7,804 bases of DNA from an uncultured Clostridia bacterium (GCA_947629275.1 CANRDG010000086.1:1-7804), one strand, 5' to 3'. Counted from the first letter of the stretch, positions 1 through 6,290 are shown. Notes: generated from the sequence alone by a model not told the origin. Numbers and translations are program-made.

Positions 1-240
1 GGCGAAAAACGCCCGATAGACGATATATGCGCCGAGGAGATAGCCAATGCCGCTATGTATGTTCTTGAAAAACAGCTCACCCTTACCCGTGCAGACCTTA
101 CAAGAGAAGTGGCAAAGTGCTTCGGCTATACAAGAACTACGCCGTCAATGGAGACTTCTATTACAGAGGGTATAGTTCTTTGCAAGAGCAGGGGAATGAT
201 AAGCATTTCGCCCGAAAACGGAAAAATTTCACTGATTTAA
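1..240 (+). CDS. C-terminal fragment of a probable DUF3320-type helicase-associated protein (5' end outside window)
   Basis: The reading frame is open from the first base and stops at TAA 238-240, giving about 79 residues of a protein that begins upstream. The in-frame ATG at 55 is not a convincing start: it has no Shine-Dalgarno site and the coding frame continues 5' of it. The fragment reads as a small helical domain: an EEI..A..VL segment, then LTRADLTREVAKCFGYTR, then a helix, and a short strand-like end (ISISPENGKISLI). From memory this resembles the extreme C-terminus (DUF3320) of large DUF4011/AAA-helicase-type proteins, where a 'REVA..LGF.RTG' stretch is followed by a helix and a short terminal strand. 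The parent protein would be a large ATP-dependent nucleic-acid enzyme of unclear role. The domain call rests on motif resemblance only. It sits upstream of, and is probably transcribed separately from, degV. Confidence 0.6.
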   Translation, partial: GEKRPIDDICAEEIANAAMYVLEKQLTLTRADLTREVAKCFGYTRTTPSMETSITEGIVLCKSRGMISISPENGKISLI

Positions 241-250
241 TAAATAAGTA

Positions 251-279
251 TTGATTTATTTTTAAAAGTGTAGTATAAT
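251..279 (+). promoter_or_regulatory. Sigma-A-type promoter for degV
   Basis: TTGATT (251-256) and a perfect TATAAT (274-279) are separated by 17 bases, so transcription should start near 286, about 50 bases before the degV ATG. A second TATAAT lies at 283-288 but has only a poor -35 partner (TTTTAA, 260-265). The region is very AT-rich, so chance matches are easier here, but the position directly upstream of degV fits a promoter. Confidence 0.7.
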
Positions 280-335
280 ATTTATAATAGTTTTAACGAA
301 ATGTCACCCCAAGTCTTACGCTGTGAGGTATTCTT

Positions 336-1184
336 ATGGAAAGAGTAAAGGTTTTTTGCGATTCTACCTGCGACCTGAGTCAAAGCATATACGAAAAGTA
401 TGATATAGGTGTAATGCCGCTCCATGTGCTTATTGATGATAATGAGTATCTTGATACCGTTGATATAAACGGCAAAGAGCTGCTGGATTTGTCTGAAAAC
501 AAAGCAACGCTGCCTAAATCATCAGCTGTTACTGTGTCTGAGTATATTGAAAAGTTCAAGCCGTATATAGAGCGCGGATATAAGATAGTCCATATCAATA
601 TCAGCAGTAAGTTCAGTTCTTGCTATCAAAACTGCTGCCTTGCCGCTGAAGAACTCGGCGACGTTTACCCCGTTGACAGCTACAATTTATCGACAGGGTC
701 AGGACATCTGGCAGTTGCAGCCGCAGAAATGGCTCTCGACGGTGAGATGACCGCCAAAGAGATCGCCGATAAGCTTGACGAGATGAAAAAACGCCTTGAC
801 GTAAGCTTTGTAATAAATAAGCTTGATAACCTTCGTAAAGGAGGCAGATGTTCAGCGCTGGCGGCTCTTGGCGCAAACCTTCTGAATTTGAAGCCTTGTA
901 TTGAAGTACACGATGGCGCAATGGGCGTTGGCAAAAAGTTCCGCGGGAATTTGGATAAGGTCTTGCCGCAGTATATAGCTTCTAAGCTGAAAGACAGAAC
1001 AGACGTTCAGCTTGACAGGATATTCGTTACACATTCGCCTATGGATAAGAAACTTGTGGATATGGCAGTTGAGGAAGTCAAAAAGTACCAGTCGTTCAAA
1101 GAAATACTTGTTACTTCGGCAGGGGCTACGGTATGTACCCACTGCGGAAAAGGCACTTTGGGCGTGCTGTTCTTCACAAAATAA
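336..1184 (+). CDS. DegV family fatty-acid-binding protein (FakB-like)
   Basis: The protein has 282 residues, the usual length for the family. DegV/FakB proteins are cytosolic carriers that bind one fatty acid; in Firmicutes FakB presents it to the kinase FakA, which makes acyl-phosphate for phospholipid synthesis. Family marks in order are: N-terminal CDSTCDL (residues 8-14); LPKSSAVTVSEY (59-70), matching the conserved Ser-rich 'T/K-S' motif; the second Ser cluster ISSKFSS (89-95) near the ligand carboxylate; VDSYNLSTGSG (113-123); the RKGGR segment (167-171) with a conserved Arg, followed by LLNLKP (182-187); and the C-terminal HCGKGTLGVLFF (269-280) with the conserved His. The ATG at 336 is chosen because TGAGG (324-328) lies 7 bases upstream and the N-terminus begins exactly at the family's first strand. 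The gene has its own promoter and is followed by a terminator, so it is probably monocistronic. The fatty-acid specificity cannot be read from the sequence. No fakA is visible here. Confidence 0.92.
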   Translation: MERVKVFCDSTCDLSQSIYEKYDIGVMPLHVLIDDNEYLDTVDINGKELLDLSENKATLPKSSAVTVSEYIEKFKPYIERGYKIVHINISSKFSSCYQNCCLAAEELGDVYPVDSYNLSTGSGHLAVAAAEMALDGEMTAKEIADKLDEMKKRLDVSFVINKLDNLRKGGRCSALAALGANLLNLKPCIEVHDGAMGVGKKFRGNLDKVLPQYIASKLKDRTDVQLDRIFVTHSPMDKKLVDMAVEEVKKYQSFKEILVTSAGATVCTHCGKGTLGVLFFTK

Positions 1185-1201
1185 CCAAATATAAAGTCAA
1201 T

Positions 1202-1240
1202 GGGGGCTTTCTGGTTTACGGGGAAGCCCTCTTTGTTTTT
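1202..1240 (+). terminator. Intrinsic terminator after degV
   Basis: A 9-base-pair stem pairs 1204-1212 (GGGCTTTCT) with 1221-1229 (GGGAAGCCC), with two G-T pairs and an 8-base loop (1213-1220). It can be lengthened at the base by G1203-T1230 and G1202-C1231. The T-rich tail CTTTGTTTTT (1231-1240) follows at once. It begins 17 bases after the degV stop and separates degV from the atp operon. Confidence 0.88.
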
Positions 1241-1280
1241 GAGCAAAATCAAAATATAGATAAAATTTATCCTGTAATGA

Positions 1281-1309
1281 TTGACAAGGCACAAAATTTG
1301 GTGTATAAT
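1281..1309 (+). promoter_or_regulatory. Consensus sigma-A promoter of the atp operon
   Basis: Both hexamers are perfect: TTGACA (1281-1286) and TATAAT (1304-1309), separated by the optimal 17 bases. Transcription should start near 1316, leaving a 5' leader of about 49 bases before the atpI ATG. It lies between the degV terminator and the first atp gene, exactly where an operon promoter is expected. A perfect match suggests strong, largely constitutive transcription. No clear operator or riboswitch is visible in the leader, only two weak short stems (1320-1338 and 1340-1355). Confidence 0.92.
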
Positions 1310-1364
1310 AATTTTGTATGTTATTAAATGGATATAACGCGCTGCGAAAGGAGCGGACATTATA

Positions 1365-1781
1365 ATGCTAAAAAATATAAGACAGCTTTTTAAGTCCTCT
1401 CCGATGTGCAGAGAGCTTTCAGCCATAGTATGCATGGGCGGTGCGCTTACTGCCGCTGCATTTGTGATAAGCCTTATAATAAATCATGACTTTTCGATGT
1501 TTTTTGGCTTGCTTATCGGCTGGGGCTGTATGACGGTGTGTTATATCTATCTTGCGGATACAGTAAACGCTATTTCACAAATGAAAGACGTGCGGAAGGC
1601 AAAAAGAAAAATGCGTATCTGCTATATGGCAAGATTTGCCTTGCTGTTCGTGCTGTGCTTTATAGGCTTTGAAACAGGCATATATAACCCTCTCGGCGTG
1701 CTGATACCGCAATTCTTTCCGAAATTTATTCTGTACTATGTACATTTTGTAAAGAAGGGAAAAGCTGATGGACGGACCTAA
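1365..1781 (+). CDS. atpI: ATP synthase subunit I (AtpI), accessory membrane protein
   Basis: This is a 138-residue, strongly hydrophobic protein with four likely membrane helices: about residues 18-39, 43-65, 85-104 and 108-128. A charged cytosolic loop (about 70-84, rich in Lys and Arg) lies between the second and third helices. Small proteins of this build occupy the first position of many bacterial atp operons. AtpI is not part of the finished enzyme; in studied bacteria it helps assemble or stabilise the c-ring, and Mg2+ transport has also been proposed. AtpI sequences are poorly conserved, so the call rests mainly on position, size and topology. AAAGGAG (1347-1353) lies 11 bases before the ATG, slightly far but strong. 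The last 14 bases overlap the start of atpB in another frame, which suggests translational coupling. Confidence 0.78.
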   Translation: MLKNIRQLFKSSPMCRELSAIVCMGGALTAAAFVISLIINHDFSMFFGLLIGWGCMTVCYIYLADTVNAISQMKDVRKAKRKMRICYMARFALLFVLCFIGFETGIYNPLGVLIPQFFPKFILYYVHFVKKGKADGRT

Positions 1782-2493
1782 GGTCGTTTTTACGATACCT
1801 ATCTTCGGCGGAATCGAAATAACCGAAACTATTGTTATCGGCTGGTTCGTGATACTTATCGTACTGATAGCAAGCTTGTATCTTACTTCGGGACTAAAAA
1901 AGATACCGAACTCTAAGCACCAGGTCATTGCCGAAATGCTAGTTGGTTTTGTTAATAATACCGTCAAAAAAACAATGGGCGATAGGTTTATGTCATTTGC
2001 CCCGTATATCGCAGCGCTGCTGCTGTATTCGCTGCTGGGTTCTCTTGTCAGCCTGATAGGTTTAAGATCAGTCACCGCAGACCTGAATACCACAATCGCC
2101 ATGGCACTTGTAACATTTGTGCTGATAACGTTCTTTAAGATAAAAACAAACGGATTTTTCGGGTATATCAAGGGTTTTGGCTCGCCTATAGTGCTGCTTG
2201 CACCGCTGAATGTAATAAGCGAGATAGCAACACCGCTGTCAATGTCTTTCCGTATGTTCGGAAATATAGCAGGCGGCTCTATTATAACAATGCTGCTGTA
2301 TATGGCGCTTGGCGCGGCTTCAAAAGCTCTTAACCTGTCGTTTCAGTTGGGAGCGCTGCAACTGAATGTAGTGCAGGTATTCATACCCGCAGTGCTGTCA
2401 ATTTATTTTGACTTGTTTACAGGATGTATTCAAGCGTATATATTTGCAATGTTAACAATGGTAAATGTCAGCATGGCTGCTGATAAATCGTAA
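1768..2493 (+). CDS. atpB: F-type ATP synthase subunit a
   Basis: This 241-residue integral membrane protein forms the two ion half-channels next to the c-ring in Fo. The essential channel arginine is R162, within SFRMFGNIAGG (160-170), equivalent to E. coli R210. The last helix carries IQAYIF with Q222, equivalent to E. coli Q252. At the other channel positions S171 replaces E. coli E219 and D215 replaces H245; the acidic residue on the last helix is reminiscent of the mitochondrial arrangement. About five or six hydrophobic segments are visible, beginning at about 22-40 and 77-98, and the N-terminus is short. The ATG at 1768 is inside the end of atpI and has AAGGGA (1755-1760) 7 bases upstream. 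atpE follows after a 16-base gap, the standard order. Confidence 0.96.
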   Translation: MDGPKVVFTIPIFGGIEITETIVIGWFVILIVLIASLYLTSGLKKIPNSKHQVIAEMLVGFVNNTVKKTMGDRFMSFAPYIAALLLYSLLGSLVSLIGLRSVTADLNTTIAMALVTFVLITFFKIKTNGFFGYIKGFGSPIVLLAPLNVISEIATPLSMSFRMFGNIAGGSIITMLLYMALGAASKALNLSFQLGALQLNVVQVFIPAVLSIYFDLFTGCIQAYIFAMLTMVNVSMAADKS

Positions 2494-2496
2494 ATT

Positions 2497-2501
2497 GGAG
2501 G
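2497..2501 (+). promoter_or_regulatory. Strong ribosome binding site fixing the atpE start
   Basis: GGAGG lies 8 bases before the ATG at 2510. It sets the c-subunit start there rather than at the in-frame ATG at 2465, which would add 15 residues encoded within the end of atpB. It is one of the best Shine-Dalgarno matches in the operon, in keeping with the need for many c subunits per enzyme. Confidence 0.8.
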
Positions 2502-2509
2502 AATTTATC

Positions 2510-2764
2510 ATGGAAAAAGCAATTGTTTTGGGATGTTCTGCAATAGGTGCAGGTCTTGCTATGATAGCAGGTCTCGGACCCGGTATCGGCGAAGGTTACG
2601 CTGTTGGCAAGACTATAGAATCTATAGCCCGTCAGCCTGAGGCGCAGGGCGACTGCACAAGAACAATGTTCATAGGCGTTGCAATGGCAGAGTCTACAGG
2701 TATCTATTCGCTTATCATAGCGCTGGTGCTGCTGTTTGCAAATCCGCTCATCAAAAAGCTTTAA
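2510..2764 (+). CDS. atpE: F-type ATP synthase subunit c, probable Na+-binding rotor subunit
   Basis: The product has 84 residues forming a two-helix hairpin; copies assemble into the rotating c-ring of Fo. Helix 1 carries the glycine-rich packing motif GAGLAMIAG...GPGIGEG (13-29). The polar loop is ARQPEAQGD (40-48), with the conserved RQP that contacts gamma and epsilon. Helix 2 carries the ion-binding site AESTGIYS (60-67) with the essential carboxylate E61. Residues E28, E61, S62, T63 and Y66 line up with Q32, E65, S66, T67 and Y70 of the Na+-binding Ilyobacter tartaricus c-ring, with Glu replacing Gln at the first position. The same two-carboxylate arrangement is known for the Na+-driven Fusobacterium nucleatum enzyme. 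Na+ coupling is therefore inferred, not proved. The start is fixed by GGAGG at 2497-2501. Confidence 0.97.
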   Translation: MEKAIVLGCSAIGAGLAMIAGLGPGIGEGYAVGKTIESIARQPEAQGDCTRTMFIGVAMAESTGIYSLIIALVLLFANPLIKKL

Positions 2765-2788
2765 TATAAAAGCGAGGAGTATACGAAA

Positions 2789-3304
2789 ATGCTTTACGCA
2801 AAAGTGACTGAGTTCATTTCTATCAATCCTACCTCGATAATCGCAACTCTGTTAAATCTTTTGGTCTTGTTTCTGATACTCAAATTTATACTTTTCAAGC
2901 GCGTCAATTCTGTTATTGAAAACAGGCAGAAAGAGATTGCCGATTCTTTTGAAGAAGCTGACGAAACTAAACTCCATGCAAAGGAGCTTGAAGAAGAGTA
3001 TGCCGCTAAACTGGATAAGGCTCATGAAGAATCCGAAGCCATAATGCGCGATACCACCAAAAAAGCTCAGGAGCGCGGAGACAAAATAATTGACGACGCC
3101 AACCGTGAGGCAAGGGAGATCATTGACAAGGCACATACAGAGGTAGAGCGTGAAAAACGCCGTGCTGTAAATTCTGTTAAAAATGATATAACCGATATTG
3201 CGTTCGACGTTGCCCAGACGCTTGTAGGAAAAGAGATCAGCAGACAGGACAATGAACGGCTGATCGATGAATTTATAGACAACATAGGTGAAAGCGATGA
3301 TTGA
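2789..3304 (+). CDS. atpF: F-type ATP synthase subunit b
   Basis: This 171-residue peripheral-stalk protein holds the alpha3-beta3 head still against the turning rotor. It has one N-terminal membrane helix (about 17-38), then a long, highly charged helix (about 40-150) rich in Glu, Lys, Arg and Ala with almost no proline, the expected dimeric right-handed coiled coil. The C-terminal part (IAFDVAQTLVGKEI, 137-150, then NERLIDEFIDNIG) is the region that contacts delta. Length is close to the usual 155-170. GAGGAG (2774-2779) lies 9 bases before the ATG. Only one b-type gene is present, so the stalk should be a homodimer rather than the b/b' pair of photosynthetic bacteria. The last 8 bases overlap the chosen start of atpH. 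Confidence 0.96.
   Translation: MLYAKVTEFISINPTSIIATLLNLLVLFLILKFILFKRVNSVIENRQKEIADSFEEADETKLHAKELEEEYAAKLDKAHEESEAIMRDTTKKAQERGDKIIDDANREAREIIDKAHTEVEREKRRAVNSVKNDITDIAFDVAQTLVGKEISRQDNERLIDEFIDNIGESDD
3286..3291 (+). promoter_or_regulatory. Weak ribosome binding site deciding the atpH start
   Basis: AGGTGA lies 5 bases before the ATG at 3297, inside the end of atpF. It overlaps the alternative GTG codon at 3288, so use of the GTG start would need a different site, and none is visible. This supports the ATG. The match is modest, so atpH translation probably relies on coupling with atpF. Confidence 0.55.
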
Positions 3305-3836
3305 GCAGTATGTCAATAATTATGCTCTGGCGTTGTTTTCTCTGTGCAAAGAAAGCGGACAGAGCGTTAAAGACGTTTATGACGAGCTGTGCGGCATTGA
3401 CAGTATTTTTGCCGAAAACGGCGATTTTGTAATGCTGCTGTCTTCTCCGGTAATTACAGAGGAAGAAAAACTTGATATGCTCAAAAATGCCTTTGAGGGC
3501 AACATTTCCGATACCGTCTATGATTTTATATGCGTTTTGACCGAGAACAGGCATATAACCGATTTTTCTGAGATATGCAAAAGTTTCAAAACTCTGTATT
3601 ATCAGGACGAAAATATCGTTGAAGTTACCGTTAAAACCACCGTATCTCTCGGCGAAAATCAAAGGCAGAAGCTTAAAAGCAAGCTTGAAAGCTTCACAGG
3701 AATGAATATCATTCTGAATGAAGAGATAGATGAGGCTCTTATAGGCGGCATCGTCGTAAATTATAACGATACGCAGATAGACGCCAGCATTAAAGGCAGG
3801 CTTGCTAAACTAAAAACGGCTTTGGCAGCGTTATAG
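3297..3836 (+). CDS. atpH: F-type ATP synthase subunit delta (OSCP-like)
   Basis: From the ATG at 3297 the product is 179 residues, normal for delta. It joins the top of the alpha3-beta3 head to the b stalk. The N-terminal helical domain begins with YVNNYALALFSLC (5-17), the family's usual 'YA.AL' start, and includes LLSSPVITEEEKLDML (47-62). The C-terminal domain has EVTVKTTVSLGENQRQKL (109-126) and the delta/OSCP signature with IGGIVVNYNDTQIDASIKGRL at about 149-169. A GTG at 3288 in the same frame would add three residues, but AGGTGA (3286-3291) is placed for the ATG. The start overlaps the atpF stop by 8 bases, typical of coupled translation. atpA follows after 21 bases. Confidence 0.95.
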   Translation: MIEQYVNNYALALFSLCKESGQSVKDVYDELCGIDSIFAENGDFVMLLSSPVITEEEKLDMLKNAFEGNISDTVYDFICVLTENRHITDFSEICKSFKTLYYQDENIVEVTVKTTVSLGENQRQKLKSKLESFTGMNIILNEEIDEALIGGIVVNYNDTQIDASIKGRLAKLKTALAAL

Positions 3837-3857
3837 CATAGGAAAGGTCTGATAAAC

Positions 3858-5369
3858 ATGAATTTGCATACCGATGATATTACAAATATTATCAAGCACC
3901 AGATAAAGAATTACAGAAGTAAGCTGGAGCTCAATGACGTAGGTACTGTCGTTACTGTAGGCGACGGTATTTCTAAAATTCACGGTCTTGACGACTGCAT
4001 GAGCGGAGAGCTGCTTGAATTTGAATGCGGCGTTTCGGGCATGGCTCTCAATCTTGAAAAGAACTTCGTCGGCGCGGTGCTGCTGGGTTCTGATGACGAA
4101 GTAAAAGAGGGAATGCAGGTAAAACGCACAGGCAAGATAGTTTCCGTACCTGTGGGTGAAGAAATGCTCGGCAGAGTTGTAAACGCCCTTGGTGAGCCTA
4201 TCGACGGCAAAGGAGCCGTTCTTACAAAAGAAAGCAGACCTATTGAAACGCCTGCGTTCGGTATAATCACAAGAAAGCCCGTAAGTAAGCCTCTGCAAAC
4301 AGGTATAAAGGCTATAGACTCTATGATACCCATAGGCAGGGGACAAAGAGAGCTTATCATAGGCGATAGACAGACAGGTAAAACAGCCATAGCCCTCGAT
4401 ACTATAATCAACCAAAAGGGCAAAGACGTTATCTGCATATATGTAGCTATAGGGCAGAAGCGTTCGACCGTTTCAAATGTTTATGAAATGCTTGAAAAAG
4501 CAGGCGCTATGGATTATACGATAATCGTTGCCGCGACTGCTTCCGAACTTGCACCGCTGCAATATATCGCGCCCTATTCGGGCTGCGCTATCGGCGAGCA
4601 TTTTATGCTGCAAGGTAAAGATGTTCTCTGCGTGTATGACGATCTTTCAAAACACGCGGTAGCATACAGAACGATGTCTCTGCTTCTGCAAAGACCGACA
4701 GGTCGTGAGGCATATCCCGGAGATGTTTTCTATCTTCATTCAAGACTTCTGGAACGTGCTTGCAGCCTTAATGAAAAGTACGGCGGCGGTACTTTGACCG
4801 CGCTGCCTATAATAGAAACACAAGCAGGCGACGTTTCCGCATATATACCTACGAACGTTATATCCATTACCGACGGTCAGATATTCCTTGAAACGGAGCT
4901 TTTCTATTCCGGCATAAGACCTGCCGTAAACCCGGGTATATCAGTATCGCGTGTCGGCGGTGCAGCTCAGATAAAAGCCATGAAAAAGGTGTCAGGCTCG
5001 CTGAAACTGCTTTATTCTCAGTACAGAGAATTGCAGTCGTTCTCGCAGTTTGGTTCCGATCTTGATAAAGATACCAAAGACAGACTGGCTCAGGGCGAAA
5101 GAATTGTTGCAGTGCTGAAACAGGGCAGAAACGAGCCGCTGAGAGTTGAACAGCAGGTAGTTATCATTTATGCGGTAGTAAATAATTATCTTAAAGATAT
5201 TCCTGTTGAGGATATAGACAGGTATCAGAAAGAGCTGTTCGATCATATCGAGCATACGAATTTTGACATATATCAATCTATTTTGGATACTAAAGACCTG
5301 ACCGCCGAAAACCAGCAGAAGCTTAACGAAGTGCTGATACAATTCAATAAAAAGTTTTTGGGTGAATAA
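3858..5369 (+). CDS. atpA: F-type ATP synthase subunit alpha
   Basis: This 503-residue protein is one of the two large subunits of the F1 head; it binds nucleotide at the non-catalytic sites and completes the catalytic sites of beta. The N-terminal segment (about 1-25) is the helix that meets delta and is followed by the beta-barrel (about 26-95). The P-loop is GDRQTGKT (169-176) and the Walker B strand is VLCVYDDL (256-263). The signature containing PAVNPGISVSRVGGAAQ (355-371) includes R365, the arginine finger equivalent to E. coli R376. The helical C-terminal domain runs from about 380 to the end. The length matches the family (about 500-513). AGGAAAGG (3840-3847) precedes the ATG by 10 bases. 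No frameshift or missing key residue is seen. Confidence 0.98.
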   Translation: MNLHTDDITNIIKHQIKNYRSKLELNDVGTVVTVGDGISKIHGLDDCMSGELLEFECGVSGMALNLEKNFVGAVLLGSDDEVKEGMQVKRTGKIVSVPVGEEMLGRVVNALGEPIDGKGAVLTKESRPIETPAFGIITRKPVSKPLQTGIKAIDSMIPIGRGQRELIIGDRQTGKTAIALDTIINQKGKDVICIYVAIGQKRSTVSNVYEMLEKAGAMDYTIIVAATASELAPLQYIAPYSGCAIGEHFMLQGKDVLCVYDDLSKHAVAYRTMSLLLQRPTGREAYPGDVFYLHSRLLERACSLNEKYGGGTLTALPIIETQAGDVSAYIPTNVISITDGQIFLETELFYSGIRPAVNPGISVSRVGGAAQIKAMKKVSGSLKLLYSQYRELQSFSQFGSDLDKDTKDRLAQGERIVAVLKQGRNEPLRVEQQVVIIYAVVNNYLKDIPVEDIDRYQKELFDHIEHTNFDIYQSILDTKDLTAENQQKLNEVLIQFNKKFLGE

Positions 5370-5399
5370 TAAATACCTTGCAGTAAAGGAGTGTGAAAA

Positions 5400-6263
5400 A
5401 TGGCTACTGCTAATATGAAAGCCGTGCGCAGGCGTATAAAAAGCGTTGAAAGCACCAAGCAGATAACCAAAGCTATGGAGCTTGTCGCTTCTTCAAAGCT
5501 TAGAAAAGCTAAAGAAAAAGCCGATGCCGCGCAGCCTTTTTTCAATACTCTATATGAAACTATGTGCGATATATCCAACGACAGAAGCATAAAATCGTTG
5601 TTTGTCGCGCCGCAGTTCAGAAAGACAAATCTGCTTATTGTTATAGCAGGGGACAGGGGACTTGCAGGAGGCTTCAATCACAACGTGCTGAAAGCCGCAC
5701 AGGCAAGGTGCGACGAGATAGCAGCTTCGGGCAATAAGATAAAGATAGTCGCAATAGGTAAAAAGTCAATAGATTACTTTGAAAAGCGCGGTTATGATGT
5801 CAAACTGAAATACAGCGGCATTTTTGACAATACTCCGCAGTCGGTGCTTGACGAGATATCGGGCTATATAATGAGCAATATGAAAATGCAGGAGATAGGC
5901 AGCGTTGAGCTTGTATATACAACGTTTGTTTCTACTCTCTCGCAGGAGCCTATGGTGGTCAAAGTGCTGCCGATAGATACGCTTTCAAACGATAAAAAGG
6001 CAAAGAGCCTGACTATCTATGAACCTTCGGAGGAAGAACTTTTTGAAAGCCTTATTCCGCAGTATTTAAATGGCATTGTTTACAGCGCTATTGCAGACTC
6101 CTATGCTTCCGAGCTTGCCGCAAGGCGTACAGCCATGGAAAACGCTACAGACAACGCCGATGCCATGATAAACGATCTCTCGCTTATGTATAACAGAGCA
6201 AGACAGGCTCAGATAACACAGGAACTCACCGAGATAATGTCGGGTACTCTCAGAAATAATTAA
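5400..6263 (+). CDS. atpG: F-type ATP synthase subunit gamma
   Basis: The 287-residue gamma subunit is the central shaft that turns within alpha3-beta3 and joins it to the c-ring. The N-terminal coiled-coil helix starts MKAVRRRIKSVESTKQITKA (6-25), followed by the 'ME-VASSKL' continuation that is highly conserved. The central Rossmann-like domain holds LLIVIAGDRGLAGGFN (78-93). The C-terminal helix carries the gamma signature SELAARRTAMENATDNA (237-253) and ends with ITQELTEIMSG (272-282). Length is normal and no inserted regulatory loop, such as the chloroplast thiol loop, is visible. AAAGGAG (5385-5391) lies 8 bases before the ATG. The gap to atpA is 30 bases, the longest inside the operon, and it holds no terminator. 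Confidence 0.97.
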   Translation: MATANMKAVRRRIKSVESTKQITKAMELVASSKLRKAKEKADAAQPFFNTLYETMCDISNDRSIKSLFVAPQFRKTNLLIVIAGDRGLAGGFNHNVLKAAQARCDEIAASGNKIKIVAIGKKSIDYFEKRGYDVKLKYSGIFDNTPQSVLDEISGYIMSNMKMQEIGSVELVYTTFVSTLSQEPMVVKVLPIDTLSNDKKAKSLTIYEPSEEELFESLIPQYLNGIVYSAIADSYASELAARRTAMENATDNADAMINDLSLMYNRARQAQITQELTEIMSGTLRNN

Positions 6264-6290
6264 CATTCCAGATAAAAAGGACTGATTTAA

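Noticed and set aside
242..261. AT-only inverted repeat (AAATAA / TTATTT) as a terminator for the first gene
   Set aside because: The six-pair A-T stem with an 8-base loop would be too unstable for termination, and it overlaps the -35 region of the degV promoter.
1133..1327. Small plus-strand open frame (64 codons) across the degV end, terminator and atp promoter
   Set aside because: It runs through the terminator and the promoter hexamers, has no ribosome site, and shows no protein-like features.
1575..2171. Minus-strand open frame (198 codons) opposite atpI and atpB
   Set aside because: It crosses two well-supported plus-strand genes. Its hydrophobic look follows from the complementary codons of membrane proteins.
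2465..2509. N-terminal extension of subunit c from the ATG at 2465
   Set aside because: It would overlap atpB, lacks a ribosome site, and adds residues not found in c subunits. GGAGG at 2497-2501 fixes the start at 2510.
2758..2773. Small hairpin GCTTT/AAAGC at the atpE stop
   Set aside because: It has only five pairs and no T-run follows, so it is not a terminator. A role in mRNA processing cannot be supported from the sequence.
3122..3135. Copy of the atp promoter's -35 region (ATTGACAAGGCACA, also at 1280-1293) inside atpF
   Set aside because: No -10 hexamer lies at a suitable distance and the sequence encodes the conserved b-subunit helix. It is taken as a chance 14-base match.
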